Assembly: GCA_964395095.1 (NCBI GenBank)
Contig: CAYMZZ010000003.1
Span: 62,001 to 126,000, forward strand
Reading direction: 5' to 3'
DNA: 64,000 bases
Source: CAYMZZ01 sp964395095
GTDB lineage: Bacteria > Bacteroidota > Bacteroidia > Chitinophagales > Chitinophagaceae
Both the position numbers and the translations under genes were made by a program. Below are positions 34,516 to 43,927 of the stretch, one piece after another. The first letter of the stretch is position 1. The number at the start of each line of letters is the position of its first letter. The notes under the pieces were generated by a model. It did not search any database. It was not told where the DNA came from and worked only from the letters and a program-made list of their open reading frames with translations.

Positions 34516-36147
34516 TTAAAACATGGCGGCCGGGAGTTTCTTCCTTTTGCGTCGGAATTGAATCACCGTCCGGATCAGGAGCCAGGCGAGCAGGGCAATG
34601 GCGATAACGGTTGCTGTACGCGACAATATATCTCCATATCTTACGAAGAAAGTGATACGGTTATCCACCGGTACGTTGAAGCGTATGGCGCTGGCCTGAT
34701 CCCAGGGCTGGGGGTTGATCACATTGCCCAGCGGATCGATAAAGCAACTGATACCCGTATTAGCGCTGCGCGCCACCCATTTACGGGTTTCCACGGCACG
34801 CAGGCGGGCATAGTTCATGTGCTGGCGATAGCCGGGTGTATTTTCCCACCATCCGTCATTGGTGACGATAGTGAGCAGGTTCGCCCCTTTTCGGATATAT
34901 TCGGTAATATAATCGCTGAAAATACTTTCGTAGCAAATAACAGGAGCCGATTTGTAATATTCATCCCAGGGCACAAATACTTTTCTTTCTGAATCGCGGC
35001 CCAGGGTGCCGCTGGTTCCGCCAAATTCCTCGAACCAGCTTCGCATAAACCAGAGGAATGAGGGAAGGGTTTCCACGCCCGGCACCAGCTTGGCTTTGTG
35101 GTAAAGCTGGTAGCTGCTGTCGGCTTCGAGCAGGGCAGCGGTATTGAAGAAATCATAATAAATACCACTGGCTTCATCAAAGCGGGCTGTGGCGCTGGCA
35201 TTCGACGGGTTGGTGCCATATTCCTTATAACTTTCGATACCCGTGAGCAGGCTGATAGTCGGATGTCTTTTGAGGAAAGACCAGACCGGACGATACCGGA
35301 AATCTTCCCTGAGCTGATCTTCGCGAACCACTACGGGTATGGCGGTTTCGGGCCAAATAACCAGCCTGGTATCTGAATTGATCTGGCTTTCAGAAAGGGT
35401 GATCAGTTTATGAAGCTGATCTTCTACCGAGCCGGCGAACTTTTCCACATATGGATCAATATTGGGTTGCACTACTACCACGTTGCGATCGGCATCTGCC
35501 AATGCCTGCTCAGCTATTTTCCTTTCGCCGGAAGCAATGAGCCGGCTCAGCAAAATGGGAATGACCCAAAGAAGGATCAGGGTCCCCGCCAGTATCCGAT
35601 AGCCTGCATCCCGTTGTCCTTCCCGATATCGTTGAAAAAGGGAGAAGGCGAGAATATTCGCGATCATTACCCAGGCGGTGCCGCCGGATGCCCCGCTGTA
35701 TTGATACCATTGCACCCATTCCGGATGCAGGGCAAATACATTACCCAGGGTAAGCCAGGGCCAGGTAAGCTCCCAGTTATGATGCAAAAATTCAAAAGCC
35801 AGCCAAAAGAGTACCAGGCCCGGGTAGGCAATCCGGTATCCCAGGTTTTTGCGCGTGATATGAAACAGCAACCAGGGCACGCACATCACCAGGCTATTCA
35901 CAAAAAAGGCGCCGAGTGCACCGGGCAGGCTGGCATTCCAGATCCACCAGGTGGTGAGGATATTCCAGCCAAACATGTGCAGATAGGTGTAGCCGAGGAA
36001 TTTCTTCCAGTTGAGGGTTCTCGATTCCAGCCACAGTAGCGGAACCCATGCAACAAAAATAAGGATGGTAAGCGACGACACAGGCCATGCCGCCCACAAC
36101 AACAGGGAGCCACAGGCCGCAATCAGGAATGGCTGGAATTTATTCAA
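34516..36147 (-). CDS. lnt: apolipoprotein N-acyltransferase Lnt
   Basis: A 543-residue enzyme that adds the third acyl chain to lipoproteins. About six N-terminal membrane segments (residues 5-225) precede a periplasmic nitrilase domain. The catalytic Glu-Lys-Cys triad is visible in IWPETAIPV, YHKAKLVPGVE and VICYESIFSDY. A last membrane helix (about 505-527) follows. After the guaB stop the frame has no ATG, and the start is inferred as TTG 36147, giving NKFQPFLIAACG at the N-terminus. It lies 24 bases after guaB on the same strand. Confidence 0.94.
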   Translation of the reverse strand: MNKFQPFLIAACGSLLLWAAWPVSSLTILIFVAWVPLLWLESRTLNWKKFLGYTYLHMFGWNILTTWWIWNASLPGALGAFFVNSLVMCVPWLLFHITRKNLGYRIAYPGLVLFWLAFEFLHHNWELTWPWLTLGNVFALHPEWVQWYQYSGASGGTAWVMIANILAFSLFQRYREGQRDAGYRILAGTLILLWVIPILLSRLIASGERKIAEQALADADRNVVVVQPNIDPYVEKFAGSVEDQLHKLITLSESQINSDTRLVIWPETAIPVVVREDQLREDFRYRPVWSFLKRHPTISLLTGIESYKEYGTNPSNASATARFDEASGIYYDFFNTAALLEADSSYQLYHKAKLVPGVETLPSFLWFMRSWFEEFGGTSGTLGRDSERKVFVPWDEYYKSAPVICYESIFSDYITEYIRKGANLLTIVTNDGWWENTPGYRQHMNYARLRAVETRKWVARSANTGISCFIDPLGNVINPQPWDQASAIRFNVPVDNRITFFVRYGDILSRTATVIAIALLAWLLIRTVIQFRRKRKKLPAAMF

Positions 36148-36171
36148 GATGGCTGGTTTTCGTTTCCGGTA

Positions 36172-37698
36172 TTACCTTCTGCTATAGTTGGGGGCTTCCT
36201 TGGTGATCTCCACGTCGTGTGCATGGCTTTCGCGCATGCCCGCGTTGGTGATTTTCACAAATTTCGCTTTCTTAAGTTCATCCAGGTTGGCCGCACCGCA
36301 ATAACCCATACCGGCACGCAGGCCACCCACATATTGGTACACAATTTCTTTCAGGGTACCCTTGTAAGCCACACGACCCTCAATGCCTTCAGGTACAAAT
36401 TTCTTCACATCATCTTCCACATCCTGGAAATAGCGATCACTGCTACCGGTGGCCATGGCGCCCAGCGAACCCATACCCCGGTATTCCTTGAATTTTCTTC
36501 CTTCGTAAATGATGGTTTCACCAGGACTTTCTTCTGTACCGGCAAACACACTTCCCATCATCACGCAACTGGCGCCAGCCGCCAGCGCCTTCACCATATC
36601 ACCCGTATAGCGAATACCGCCATCGGCGATGATTGGAATATTCTTCTTGCGCAATGCCGAGTAGGCCTGCATTACGGCGGTGAGTTGCGGAACCCCGGCG
36701 CCGGCAACAATACGGGTGGTGCAGATGGAGCCTGGTCCTATCCCCACTTTAATAGCATCGGCACCGGCCTCGGCAAGGGCCAGTGCACCTTCGGCCGTAC
36801 CCACATTACCGGCAATTACATTAATATTTCGGAAATTCTTTCTTACGTCCTTCAATGCCTGGATCACTCCTTTGCTATGACCATGGGCGCTATCGAGCGC
36901 AATCAGGTCCACGCCATTATGCTGCAGGGCGGCCACGCGATCGAGCAGGTCGCGCGTGATGCCCACTCCGGCGCCTACCAGCAGGCGCCCAAAGTTGTCT
37001 TTAACGGCATGCGGGAAACTCTGCAATTGCAGAATATCGCGATAAGTAATCAGGCCAATCAGTTTGCCTGCCTTATTTACCACGGGCAGTTTTTCAATCT
37101 TGTATTTGCGTAATATGGTCTCCGCTTTTTTCAGGTCGGTGCCTTCAGGCGCGATAATCAGGTTTTCGCGGGTCATCACTTCACTCACCTTGCGTTTGCC
37201 ATTGGTTTCAAAACGCAGATCACGGTTAGTGAGAATGCCGCAGAGTTTACCTTCTTTATCAATGATGGGGATACCCCCTATGCGGTTTTCGCGCATGAGG
37301 CGCATCGCGTCACCTATACTGGCATTTTCGAGCAGGGTGATGGGGTCAAGGATCAGTCCGCTTTCACTGCGTTTCACTTTCCGCACATGTTCGGCCTGCT
37401 GTTCTATCGTCATGTTTTTGTGCAGGATACCCAGGCCGCCTTCGCGGGCCAGCGCCATCGCCAGGTTTGCTTCGGTCACCGTATCCATGGCGGCCGAAAG
37501 AAGGGGCACATTCAGGGTAATATCGCGCGTAAGCCTGGCACTAATGTCCACATCGCGGGGGAGCACCTGGCTGTAGCCGGGTTGTAATAGCACGTCGTCA
37601 AAGGTTAATCCTTCGCCGAAAAACTTGTCGGCGAGATTCCATTCCGATGATTTTGAGGGGGTTTGCCTGCCTGAGGCGGAGGAAATTCTTGTTGCCAT
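36172..37698 (-). CDS. guaB: inosine-5'-monophosphate dehydrogenase GuaB
   Basis: A 508-residue IMP dehydrogenase, the NAD-dependent step from IMP to XMP in guanine synthesis. LTFDDVLLQPGYSQVLP marks the TIM-barrel start, two CBS domains are inserted at about 110-225 (ENRIGGIPIID, KIEKLPVVNKAG), and the catalytic cysteine loop is GPGSICTTRIVAGAG. ATG 37698 is chosen over an in-frame TTG two codons upstream. The box TATCTTTG ends only three bases before this ATG, so the mRNA is predicted to be leaderless. It heads a run with lnt, a hydrolase and a T9SS cargo gene. Confidence 0.96.
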   Translation of the reverse strand: MATRISSASGRQTPSKSSEWNLADKFFGEGLTFDDVLLQPGYSQVLPRDVDISARLTRDITLNVPLLSAAMDTVTEANLAMALAREGGLGILHKNMTIEQQAEHVRKVKRSESGLILDPITLLENASIGDAMRLMRENRIGGIPIIDKEGKLCGILTNRDLRFETNGKRKVSEVMTRENLIIAPEGTDLKKAETILRKYKIEKLPVVNKAGKLIGLITYRDILQLQSFPHAVKDNFGRLLVGAGVGITRDLLDRVAALQHNGVDLIALDSAHGHSKGVIQALKDVRKNFRNINVIAGNVGTAEGALALAEAGADAIKVGIGPGSICTTRIVAGAGVPQLTAVMQAYSALRKKNIPIIADGGIRYTGDMVKALAAGASCVMMGSVFAGTEESPGETIIYEGRKFKEYRGMGSLGAMATGSSDRYFQDVEDDVKKFVPEGIEGRVAYKGTLKEIVYQYVGGLRAGMGYCGAANLDELKKAKFVKITNAGMRESHAHDVEITKEAPNYSRR

Positions 37699-37701
37699 GT
37701 G

Positions 37702-37709
37702 CAAAGATA
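37702..37709 (-). promoter_or_regulatory. -7 box (TATCTTTG) of guaB
   Basis: Exact TAnnTTTG match on the minus strand, three bases from the guaB ATG. In a standard Bacteroidota promoter the transcript would then start at or next to the A of ATG. Confidence 0.65.
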
Positions 37710-37763
37710 GGGCAATGACTGCCTTCGTGCCAAAAATTTAGCATAGCCCCACTATTCAATTCC

Positions 37764-39794
37764 TCACCTGATAAGGGTCGTGGTCCCTTTCTGAAATACC
37801 TTCTGCCCCGTATCCCGATGGGTATATGACAGGAACCAGACGTACACACCTGTATTCTGCGGTAAGCCTTTCACACGGCCATCCCATTTTTGAGTCCAGT
37901 CGCGCGACAAAAACACCAATTGTCCCCAGCGATTGTATACCAGAAACTCAAGGTTATCCGCTTTAATGGCATTGTTCGGATAGAGAAAATCATTGAGGCC
38001 ATCGCCATTGGGTGTAAAGGCGGATGGTACGGCTATATAACAGTTGTCGAGTACCGTCAGTTGTTTGCGCATACTATCGCTGCAACCCAGTGTGCTATTG
38101 GTGGCCACCAGGGTTACACGGTAAATGGTTTCCCGGTTATTGAAGGGGTACTGCACGGGTGCGGGGTCCTTTGCTGTACTGGTGCCTGCCGCATCAAAGT
38201 TCCAGCGCCAGCTATCGATAAGGCCGGTACTGTTGTTGACCACTGTAAGCAGGTCTTCCGGACAAATTACTGCGGGCATGTCAAAGTTGGCAATCACTTC
38301 ATTGTCCATCACCAGGTTGGTGCCCCATTCGTCGCTGCAAACCCCATTACTCACCTGCAGGCTTACCTGGTTGGTACTCGATGATGGGAAGCTGCTGGCA
38401 AATGTAGGGGTGTTGGCAACAACATTTCCATTCACCGTCCAGACCCAACTGTTTACATTATGTGCGCCATCGTGCGTAAACTGGAGGGTATTGAAGCGGC
38501 AATCGAGGGCGCTGGTATAGGTAAACTCTGCCGACACAGTGTCGTAGGCGACAAATTGCCTGGAGTGCACAGGCAGGTTGAGGCCACATTCATCCCGGAT
38601 GGTGCTGCCATCCACTCCTGCCTGGAAGGTTACGGTATAGGTACCTCCTTCGGTTATAGGCTCTGCCAGGTTCAGGGTAATCACATCGGTTTCTCCACCG
38701 GCGCAGGCGGTTTGCACGCTGGCGACTGACACGGCTGCGGGTCCACTCACCACAAAATTGCTGCCGTCGGCCTGTATGGAAGCGCAGTCGATTTTCTTGG
38801 GGAAATAAATATTCAGCGATTGAGGCGAGCAGCCTACCGTACCGATGCTGTCGGCAAAAATGGGCTGGGCCACCACAAAGTCAAAAGCAATGGGCGTTCC
38901 CGGCGGTATGGCGTTGGCGCAGGCATCGAGCAGGGTATTGCCGTCGGCGCCATCATTTACCACCAGTTGGTAATTGCCCGCAGGTATGGGATTGGAGAGG
39001 GTCACCGTGATTTCGGTAAAGTCAAAGCCTGAAGCGCAACCGTTGGTACTAACGCTGCTGATGCTCGCATTGGCGGGCAATAAAGAAAGTTCCGATCCAT
39101 CGGGCGAAAGCGAATTACACCGGATGGGTTTGTTCAGGGTAAAAGTGAGTACCTGCCCATCACAATCCGGTTTAATATCCTTGGGCGCCGGTTGGGTAGG
39201 GTCGGTGATCACTGCCGTACCACCCCCAAAACTGAGCGAGTAGCCCGCTTGTGTATCGGTGAAATGGCTGACCAGCAGGATATAGTCGCGCCCGGCGATC
39301 AGGTTGGGCATTTTGGCGAAGGTGGGCATATTTTGGCCGGGGGAGGAGGCACATTGTATATAATCCACGCCGTTTGCCGAAGCGCCGGTGGGGCCATAAG
39401 TACCGGCCCAGTTGCCGGTAACAACAATACTTGTATTGGTAAATACCTGGTTGGCATCGAGGCCGGTTATATCATAAAGTTGCCAGTCGTAGTCGCTGGT
39501 AGGGCTGTTGGGAGTAATGGTGAAGCCCAGGGTACCGGATTGGTAGCAACGAAATTTATACCAGAAGGGATTGCGGTTGGCATAACCTGCATTGTCATCG
39601 CAACCTGGGACAAAAAGGTTGTTGGTATTACAGAGCGGAACGGTATTTTGCTGAAAGTTGGTGGTGCCGCAAACCGGAAACGCAGTGGCCGGCGTTTGCC
39701 CAAGGGCGGTGCAGGCCTGCGACCAGGCCTTGTTCACAAATCCGGAAATCAGGAGAAGGGCAGTCAGTAAAATTCGGTAGCAAAATCCTTGCAT
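37764..39794 (-). CDS. T9SS type B cargo: Ig-like/PKD protein with gliding-motility C-terminal domain
   Basis: A 676-residue secreted protein. The signal peptide runs to about residue 26 (MQGFCYRILLTALLLISGFV and onward). Residues 27-190 form a cysteine-containing beta domain, 195-400 hold two or three Ig-like repeats, each with a cysteine near its middle, and 400-590 hold PKD-like units (WVWTVNGNVV, WRWNFDAAG). The last 90 residues, from VPSAFTPNGDGLNDFL through FLVYNRWGQLVF, are the type B T9SS sorting domain. It resembles the cargo at 31-33.7 kb in its C-terminus only. Confidence 0.88.
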   Translation of the reverse strand: MQGFCYRILLTALLLISGFVNKAWSQACTALGQTPATAFPVCGTTNFQQNTVPLCNTNNLFVPGCDDNAGYANRNPFWYKFRCYQSGTLGFTITPNSPTSDYDWQLYDITGLDANQVFTNTSIVVTGNWAGTYGPTGASANGVDYIQCASSPGQNMPTFAKMPNLIAGRDYILLVSHFTDTQAGYSLSFGGGTAVITDPTQPAPKDIKPDCDGQVLTFTLNKPIRCNSLSPDGSELSLLPANASISSVSTNGCASGFDFTEITVTLSNPIPAGNYQLVVNDGADGNTLLDACANAIPPGTPIAFDFVVAQPIFADSIGTVGCSPQSLNIYFPKKIDCASIQADGSNFVVSGPAAVSVASVQTACAGGETDVITLNLAEPITEGGTYTVTFQAGVDGSTIRDECGLNLPVHSRQFVAYDTVSAEFTYTSALDCRFNTLQFTHDGAHNVNSWVWTVNGNVVANTPTFASSFPSSSTNQVSLQVSNGVCSDEWGTNLVMDNEVIANFDMPAVICPEDLLTVVNNSTGLIDSWRWNFDAAGTSTAKDPAPVQYPFNNRETIYRVTLVATNSTLGCSDSMRKQLTVLDNCYIAVPSAFTPNGDGLNDFLYPNNAIKADNLEFLVYNRWGQLVFLSRDWTQKWDGRVKGLPQNTGVYVWFLSYTHRDTGQKVFQKGTTTLIR

Positions 39795-39859
39795 AAAGCG
39801 CGTAATAGTGATGAATGACAGACAAAGCGGGTAATACGTTGCTTTGCGGGCAGCAACCC

Positions 39860-40963
39860 TTATGCCAATCGGTACATTTTACCGGGTAAAGATACAATTA
39901 GATTCTTCAGCTCAAGGCTCAGGATGGCCGCGGCCACGGCGCTATTGCTCAGCCGGCTAAGTATATTCAGATCATCAATGGCCCTGCTTTCGCCCGATTG
40001 GAGCAAATCAAGAATGGCTTTTTCTTCCGGGTTAAGTTCATGAAAAAGTGAGGTTTGCAGGTTTTGTCGCCGGGTTGATGATTCTACCCAGTTCATGAAC
40101 TGTAGCAGGTCGCCGGCATGCCGGATCAGTACGGCTTTGTTTTGTCTGATGAGTTCATTGCAGCCGGCACTTCTGGGGTCATTCACCCTGCCCGGAAAGG
40201 CGAATACATCGCGGTTATAATCGTTGGCCAGTTCGGCGGTAATGAGGCTGCCACCTTTTTCGCCAGTTTCCACCACCAACACCGCATCACTTAGCCCGGC
40301 CACAATGCGGTTGCGTGCCGGAAAATGATGGCGGTCGGGTTGGGTACCACTGGGAAATTCGGTAATCAATGCGCCGGCATGTCGTACCATTTCCATGGCC
40401 AGCGCACCGTGTTGTGGCGGGTACAGATAGTCGAGCCCATGCGCCAGCACGGCTGCCGTGGGCAACTGCTGCCGTAGCGCGGTCTTATGCGCCAGGGCAT
40501 CAATCCCAAAGGCGAGACCGCTCAATATCAACACATTTTCTGTGGCCAGGTCCCGGATCAATTGTTCAGTCAGTTGGCGACCATAGTCGGTGTGCATCCT
40601 TGTGCCCACGACCGCCAGCACGCGAGCGCAATTCAGATCGGCCATGCCGCGCGCATAAAGAAGGATGGGTGCATCCGCACAGTTGAAGAGGCGACGGGGA
40701 TAGCCCGGCTGGCCCATAAAAAGGGTATTGATCTTGTTGTTTTCAACAAAACGGCATTCCTCTTCTGCGCGTGCAAACTGGTTAAAGCTGCGGATCGCCT
40801 GGATCCTGCTCTCTCCCAGTCCTTCCACAGTCCTCAGTTTGGCGGGGCTGGCCTGAAAGATGGAGAGGGCATCACCAAAATGCAGCAGTAATTCCCGCGC
40901 TATCACCGGCCCGATCTGGGGAATCATGGTAAGGGCAATCTGATAAGGAAGCTGCGGATGCAT
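39860..40963 (-). CDS. dprA: DNA-processing protein DprA
   Basis: A 367-residue DprA/Smf. An N-terminal helix-hairpin-helix region (about 10-65: IPQIGPVIARELL, VEGLGESRIQAI) is followed by the extended Rossmann core with VVGTRMHTDYG, ILSGLAFGIDALAH, FPSGTQPDRHHFPARNRIVAG and EKGGSLITAELA. A C-terminal winged helix occupies about 300-367. DprA protects incoming single-stranded DNA and loads RecA during natural transformation. It lies 37 bases after the OmpA/PD40 gene on the same strand. Confidence 0.95.
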   Translation of the reverse strand: MHPQLPYQIALTMIPQIGPVIARELLLHFGDALSIFQASPAKLRTVEGLGESRIQAIRSFNQFARAEEECRFVENNKINTLFMGQPGYPRRLFNCADAPILLYARGMADLNCARVLAVVGTRMHTDYGRQLTEQLIRDLATENVLILSGLAFGIDALAHKTALRQQLPTAAVLAHGLDYLYPPQHGALAMEMVRHAGALITEFPSGTQPDRHHFPARNRIVAGLSDAVLVVETGEKGGSLITAELANDYNRDVFAFPGRVNDPRSAGCNELIRQNKAVLIRHAGDLLQFMNWVESSTRRQNLQTSLFHELNPEEKAILDLLQSGESRAIDDLNILSRLSNSAVAAAILSLELKNLIVSLPGKMYRLA

Positions 40964-41000
40964 GGCCGCAATTTAGGGCGGCCGCTTGCCTTTAACCTTG

Positions 41001-42926
41001 TTAAAGGCCCAGTACTTTCACCTCGGTACGCCTGTTTTTTGCACGCTCCGCTTCGGTGTTATTCCCGGCAACCGGCCTGGTTTCGCCGTAGCCCTTCGCC
41101 TGCAGGCGGTTGGCAGCAATGCCCTGCTCTTTCAGGTAGGTCACTACCGCCAGCGCACGGTTATTGCTCAATGCCAGGTTGCTGGCGGGAGTGCCTACAT
41201 TATCGGTGTGTCCGCTTATTTCTATCCGTAAACCCGGGTTCTCTTTCAGCAGCCCCACCAGTTTGTCCAGTTCCGAGCGGGAAGTAGGCTTGAGGGCATA
41301 TTCGTTGTTGTCGAAAAAAATATTGTTCAGCACAAAGCTCGCATTGGCTTCTATGGGTTGCAAGGGGATGTCCTTTTCATAAGTACTGTCTGGCGGATTG
41401 CCACTGAGCAGGAATTGGTCGGAATAGAAAAGGTAACCCTTCCGGTTTACATTGAAAGCATAATCGCGTCCAATGGGCAGCGTAATAAGATAGTGCCCGC
41501 GTTCATCCGTTTGAATCTGCGAAACACTGTTGCCGTTGGCGATATCGGTTAGTTCTACCGTGGAAGGCAATCCCGCTTTGGTTTTGCTGTCGTACACTTT
41601 CCCTTTCACCCAAAAGGTGGGGGTGGGGCGCACCTGTTCGCGCAATTCAAAACTATAGATATCCCAACTGCCCCGGCTATCGCTCCGGTCGCTGGCATAG
41701 TAAGCCGTTTTCCCATCGGCGGTGATGAACAGGGTGGCTTCCTTGTTGATGGTATTGATGGGATAGCCCAGGTTTTCGGGTTTGCTCCAACTGCCTTTGG
41801 GTCCTTTGCGGGAAAGAAAGAGGTCGTCATCGCCATAGCCGGGCCAGTGGTTGGAAACAAAATAAAGGGTTTGATTATCGGCATGCAGAAAGGGGCTTTG
41901 CTCGTCGCCAGGGGTATTAATCTGTGGGCCCAGGTTTTCCGGGTCTCCCCATTTGCCATTGGGCTGCAGGCGGGTAACATAGATGTCGGCACCGCCATAT
42001 CCGCCGGGGCGACGGCTGGTAAAGTAGAGCTCTTTCTTGTCGGGTGAAAGGCAGGGTTGCGATTCCCATTGATCGGAGTTGACACGGCCACCCAGGTTGA
42101 TGGCTTCCGACCAGCCCTGTTCATCGAGATAGGAAATATAGAGATCGCAACTGCCAAAACCATCGCGACGGTTGCAGGCGGTGAAAACCACCCATTGACC
42201 GTCCTGCGAAATGGTTTGTGCGCCTTCATTCATCGGGGTATTGATGGCGCCGGGCAGGGGTGCGGCCTGGGCCCATTCACCTTTTTCATTTTGCCGGCTG
42301 GTATAGAAGTCTTCATTGCGCCTACCCAGGCTTCGGGTGAAAACAAGTTCTTTGCCATCGATGGTGAGGACGGGAAAATATTCCGGTTCTTCGGTGTTCA
42401 CGCCTTCGCCGAGATTGAGCGGCGCGAATACATATTCGCTGGTATTATTTTTTGCCGCGAAATCCACCGCAAACTCATAAGATCTTTTGCGGTATTCGGC
42501 CGCCTTTAGCGAACTGGAATTTTTAGGAGGTTTTTTGTCGAGCAGTTCATTGATCGCGTCCAATGCTTTTTGAAACTCACCCATGCCTGCCAGGTTGATG
42601 GAATAGGGAAGTTTGTATTCCATTGTATAACCCTCATCGAGCAGGAAAGCTTTTTCATAGTAGGCCACGCACAGGGGGTATTGTTTGGTTTGGCCATATA
42701 CCCCGGCCAGGGAGAGATAGGCATCCACGTATTTGGCATCTTTGGCGATGGCGTCGAGCAGGTTTTTTTCCGCCAGCCCGTATTGGCCATCCTGGGCATA
42801 TTGCAAACCGGTATCGTATAAGGCTTTTGCTTTCTTATTTACTTTGGAAGGATCATACTGCTGCGCCGATAAGGCAGCAGATAGCAGGCAGAAGCCCAGC
42901 AGACCGAGGAGTGTTTTCATGGACAT
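41001..42926 (-). CDS. OmpA-family protein with TPR, WD40-like (PD40) and carboxypeptidase-regulatory domains
   Basis: A 641-residue cell-envelope protein. After a signal peptide (from MKTLLGLLGFCLLSAALSAQ) come TPR-like helices (about 30-140), a PD40 beta-propeller (about 170-420; repeats such as LSPDKKELYFTSRRPGGYGG), a CarboxypepD_reg-like domain (about 435-505) and an OmpA peptidoglycan-binding domain (about 530-641; ISGHTDNVGTPASN, YLKEQGI, NRRTEVKVL). Proteins of this lay-out sit in the outer membrane; some, such as PorE, serve the T9SS. Starts at 42926 and 42920 are both possible; a TATCTTTA box four bases upstream favours 42926. Confidence 0.88.
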   Translation of the reverse strand: MSMKTLLGLLGFCLLSAALSAQQYDPSKVNKKAKALYDTGLQYAQDGQYGLAEKNLLDAIAKDAKYVDAYLSLAGVYGQTKQYPLCVAYYEKAFLLDEGYTMEYKLPYSINLAGMGEFQKALDAINELLDKKPPKNSSSLKAAEYRKRSYEFAVDFAAKNNTSEYVFAPLNLGEGVNTEEPEYFPVLTIDGKELVFTRSLGRRNEDFYTSRQNEKGEWAQAAPLPGAINTPMNEGAQTISQDGQWVVFTACNRRDGFGSCDLYISYLDEQGWSEAINLGGRVNSDQWESQPCLSPDKKELYFTSRRPGGYGGADIYVTRLQPNGKWGDPENLGPQINTPGDEQSPFLHADNQTLYFVSNHWPGYGDDDLFLSRKGPKGSWSKPENLGYPINTINKEATLFITADGKTAYYASDRSDSRGSWDIYSFELREQVRPTPTFWVKGKVYDSKTKAGLPSTVELTDIANGNSVSQIQTDERGHYLITLPIGRDYAFNVNRKGYLFYSDQFLLSGNPPDSTYEKDIPLQPIEANASFVLNNIFFDNNEYALKPTSRSELDKLVGLLKENPGLRIEISGHTDNVGTPASNLALSNNRALAVVTYLKEQGIAANRLQAKGYGETRPVAGNNTEAERAKNRRTEVKVLGL

Positions 42927-42930
42927 GCAT

Positions 42931-42938
42931 TAAAGATA
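42931..42938 (-). promoter_or_regulatory. -7 box (TATCTTTA) of the OmpA/PD40 gene
   Basis: Seven of eight consensus positions on the minus strand, four bases before ATG 42926. It abuts the repeat array that begins near 42950. Confidence 0.5.
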
Positions 42939-42950
42939 ATAAAAAAGAAA

Positions 42951-43257
42951 GTAGTGAGTAGGGAGTGGGAAGTAGGGAGTGGGAAGTAGGGAGTGGGAAG
43001 TAGGGAGTGGAAAGTAGGGAGTGGAAAGTAGGGAGTAGTGAGTGTGAGTAGAAAGTAAAGTAGCTGGTGAGGAGTGCAAGGTGTAAACTTTTCTTAGGAC
43101 ACGTCAGAATATGAAATTGAAAATAGGTTCCGGCGACCTTAATTGGCGTCCCTGTTGGAAGATTCTATTGCAAAAATGGTAGCTCTCTGTAATTTGTCAT
43201 CTACCTGCTTGCTCCTGGTTATTTCCTACTTACTACTCGCTACTTTCCACTTCCTAC
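42951..43257. repeat. 14-bp tandem array and inverted partner (GTAGGGAGTGGGAA words)
   Basis: Five tandem 14-base units (42958-43027), three of GTAGGGAGTGGGAA and two of GTAGGGAGTGGAAA, continue as related words to about 43060. Arm 43014-43043 is complementary to 43228-43257 at 27 of 30 positions. The 184-base centre is unique and shows no gene. This is the cleanest tandem array in the window and so the best place to look for strain-to-strain copy-number change. Confidence 0.85.
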
Positions 43258-43260
43258 GCC

Positions 43261-43908
43261 TCACGGTACCTGAATATACTTATGCACCTGCAAACTCAGC
43301 TCCCATTGAGGATGGGCTTTGATATAGTCGACAATAAGGGGAGTAACCTGGGCGGCGCGGTCCCACTCGGGCTGTAGGTAAAGGCGGCACTGGGGTACAA
43401 CCATCGAAGCGTATTTTTCGGCCCAGTCAAAATCCGACTTGTTGAATACAACAACCTTCAATTCATTGGCCAGCGGTAGAATTTCGGGCAGGGGGGCTTT
43501 GAATTTTTTGGGGGAAACGCAGATCCAGTTCCATTGACCACTCAGGGGATGAGCGCCCGAGGTTTCGATATGCGTTTGCAGGCCTGCTGCCTGCAGGGTT
43601 TGGGTGAGGGGTCCCAACGGATGCATCAGCGGTTCGCCGCCCGTGATCACCACAATTTTGGCCGGTGTTGCCTGAATCTCATGGAGAATCTGCTCTACGG
43701 TCATCACCGGGTGCCGGGCCGCATCCCAGCTATCTTTCACATCGCACCACACACAACCTACATCACATCCTCCGAGTCGCACAAAATAGGCAGCCCTTCC
43801 CTGGTGGTAACCTTCTCCCTGAAGGGTATAGAAATGTTCCATCACGGGCAGGGCCCATCCCATATCGGTTTTTTCGGCTTGCACATTTATCGGCTTTTCT
43901 GCATTCAT
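43261..43908 (-). CDS. queE: 7-carboxy-7-deazaguanine synthase QueE
   Basis: A 215-residue radical SAM enzyme that makes CDG from carboxy-tetrahydropterin in queuosine/7-deazaguanine synthesis. The cluster motif CxxxCxxC is C48-C52-C55 in GGCDVGCVWCD. TLQGEGYHQGRAAYFVRL before it and VITGGEPLMHPL after it are the family signatures. It lies 19 bases after folD on the same strand. No queC, queD or queF is seen in the window. Confidence 0.95.
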   Translation of the reverse strand: MNAEKPINVQAEKTDMGWALPVMEHFYTLQGEGYHQGRAAYFVRLGGCDVGCVWCDVKDSWDAARHPVMTVEQILHEIQATPAKIVVITGGEPLMHPLGPLTQTLQAAGLQTHIETSGAHPLSGQWNWICVSPKKFKAPLPEILPLANELKVVVFNKSDFDWAEKYASMVVPQCRLYLQPEWDRAAQVTPLIVDYIKAHPQWELSLQVHKYIQVP

Positions 43909-43927
43909 GGATCAGAGCTTCCGGGTT

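Noticed and set aside
42958..43027. Possible CRISPR array from the 14-base tandem units
   Set aside because: Units are directly adjacent without spacers, shorter than CRISPR repeats, and no cas genes are near.
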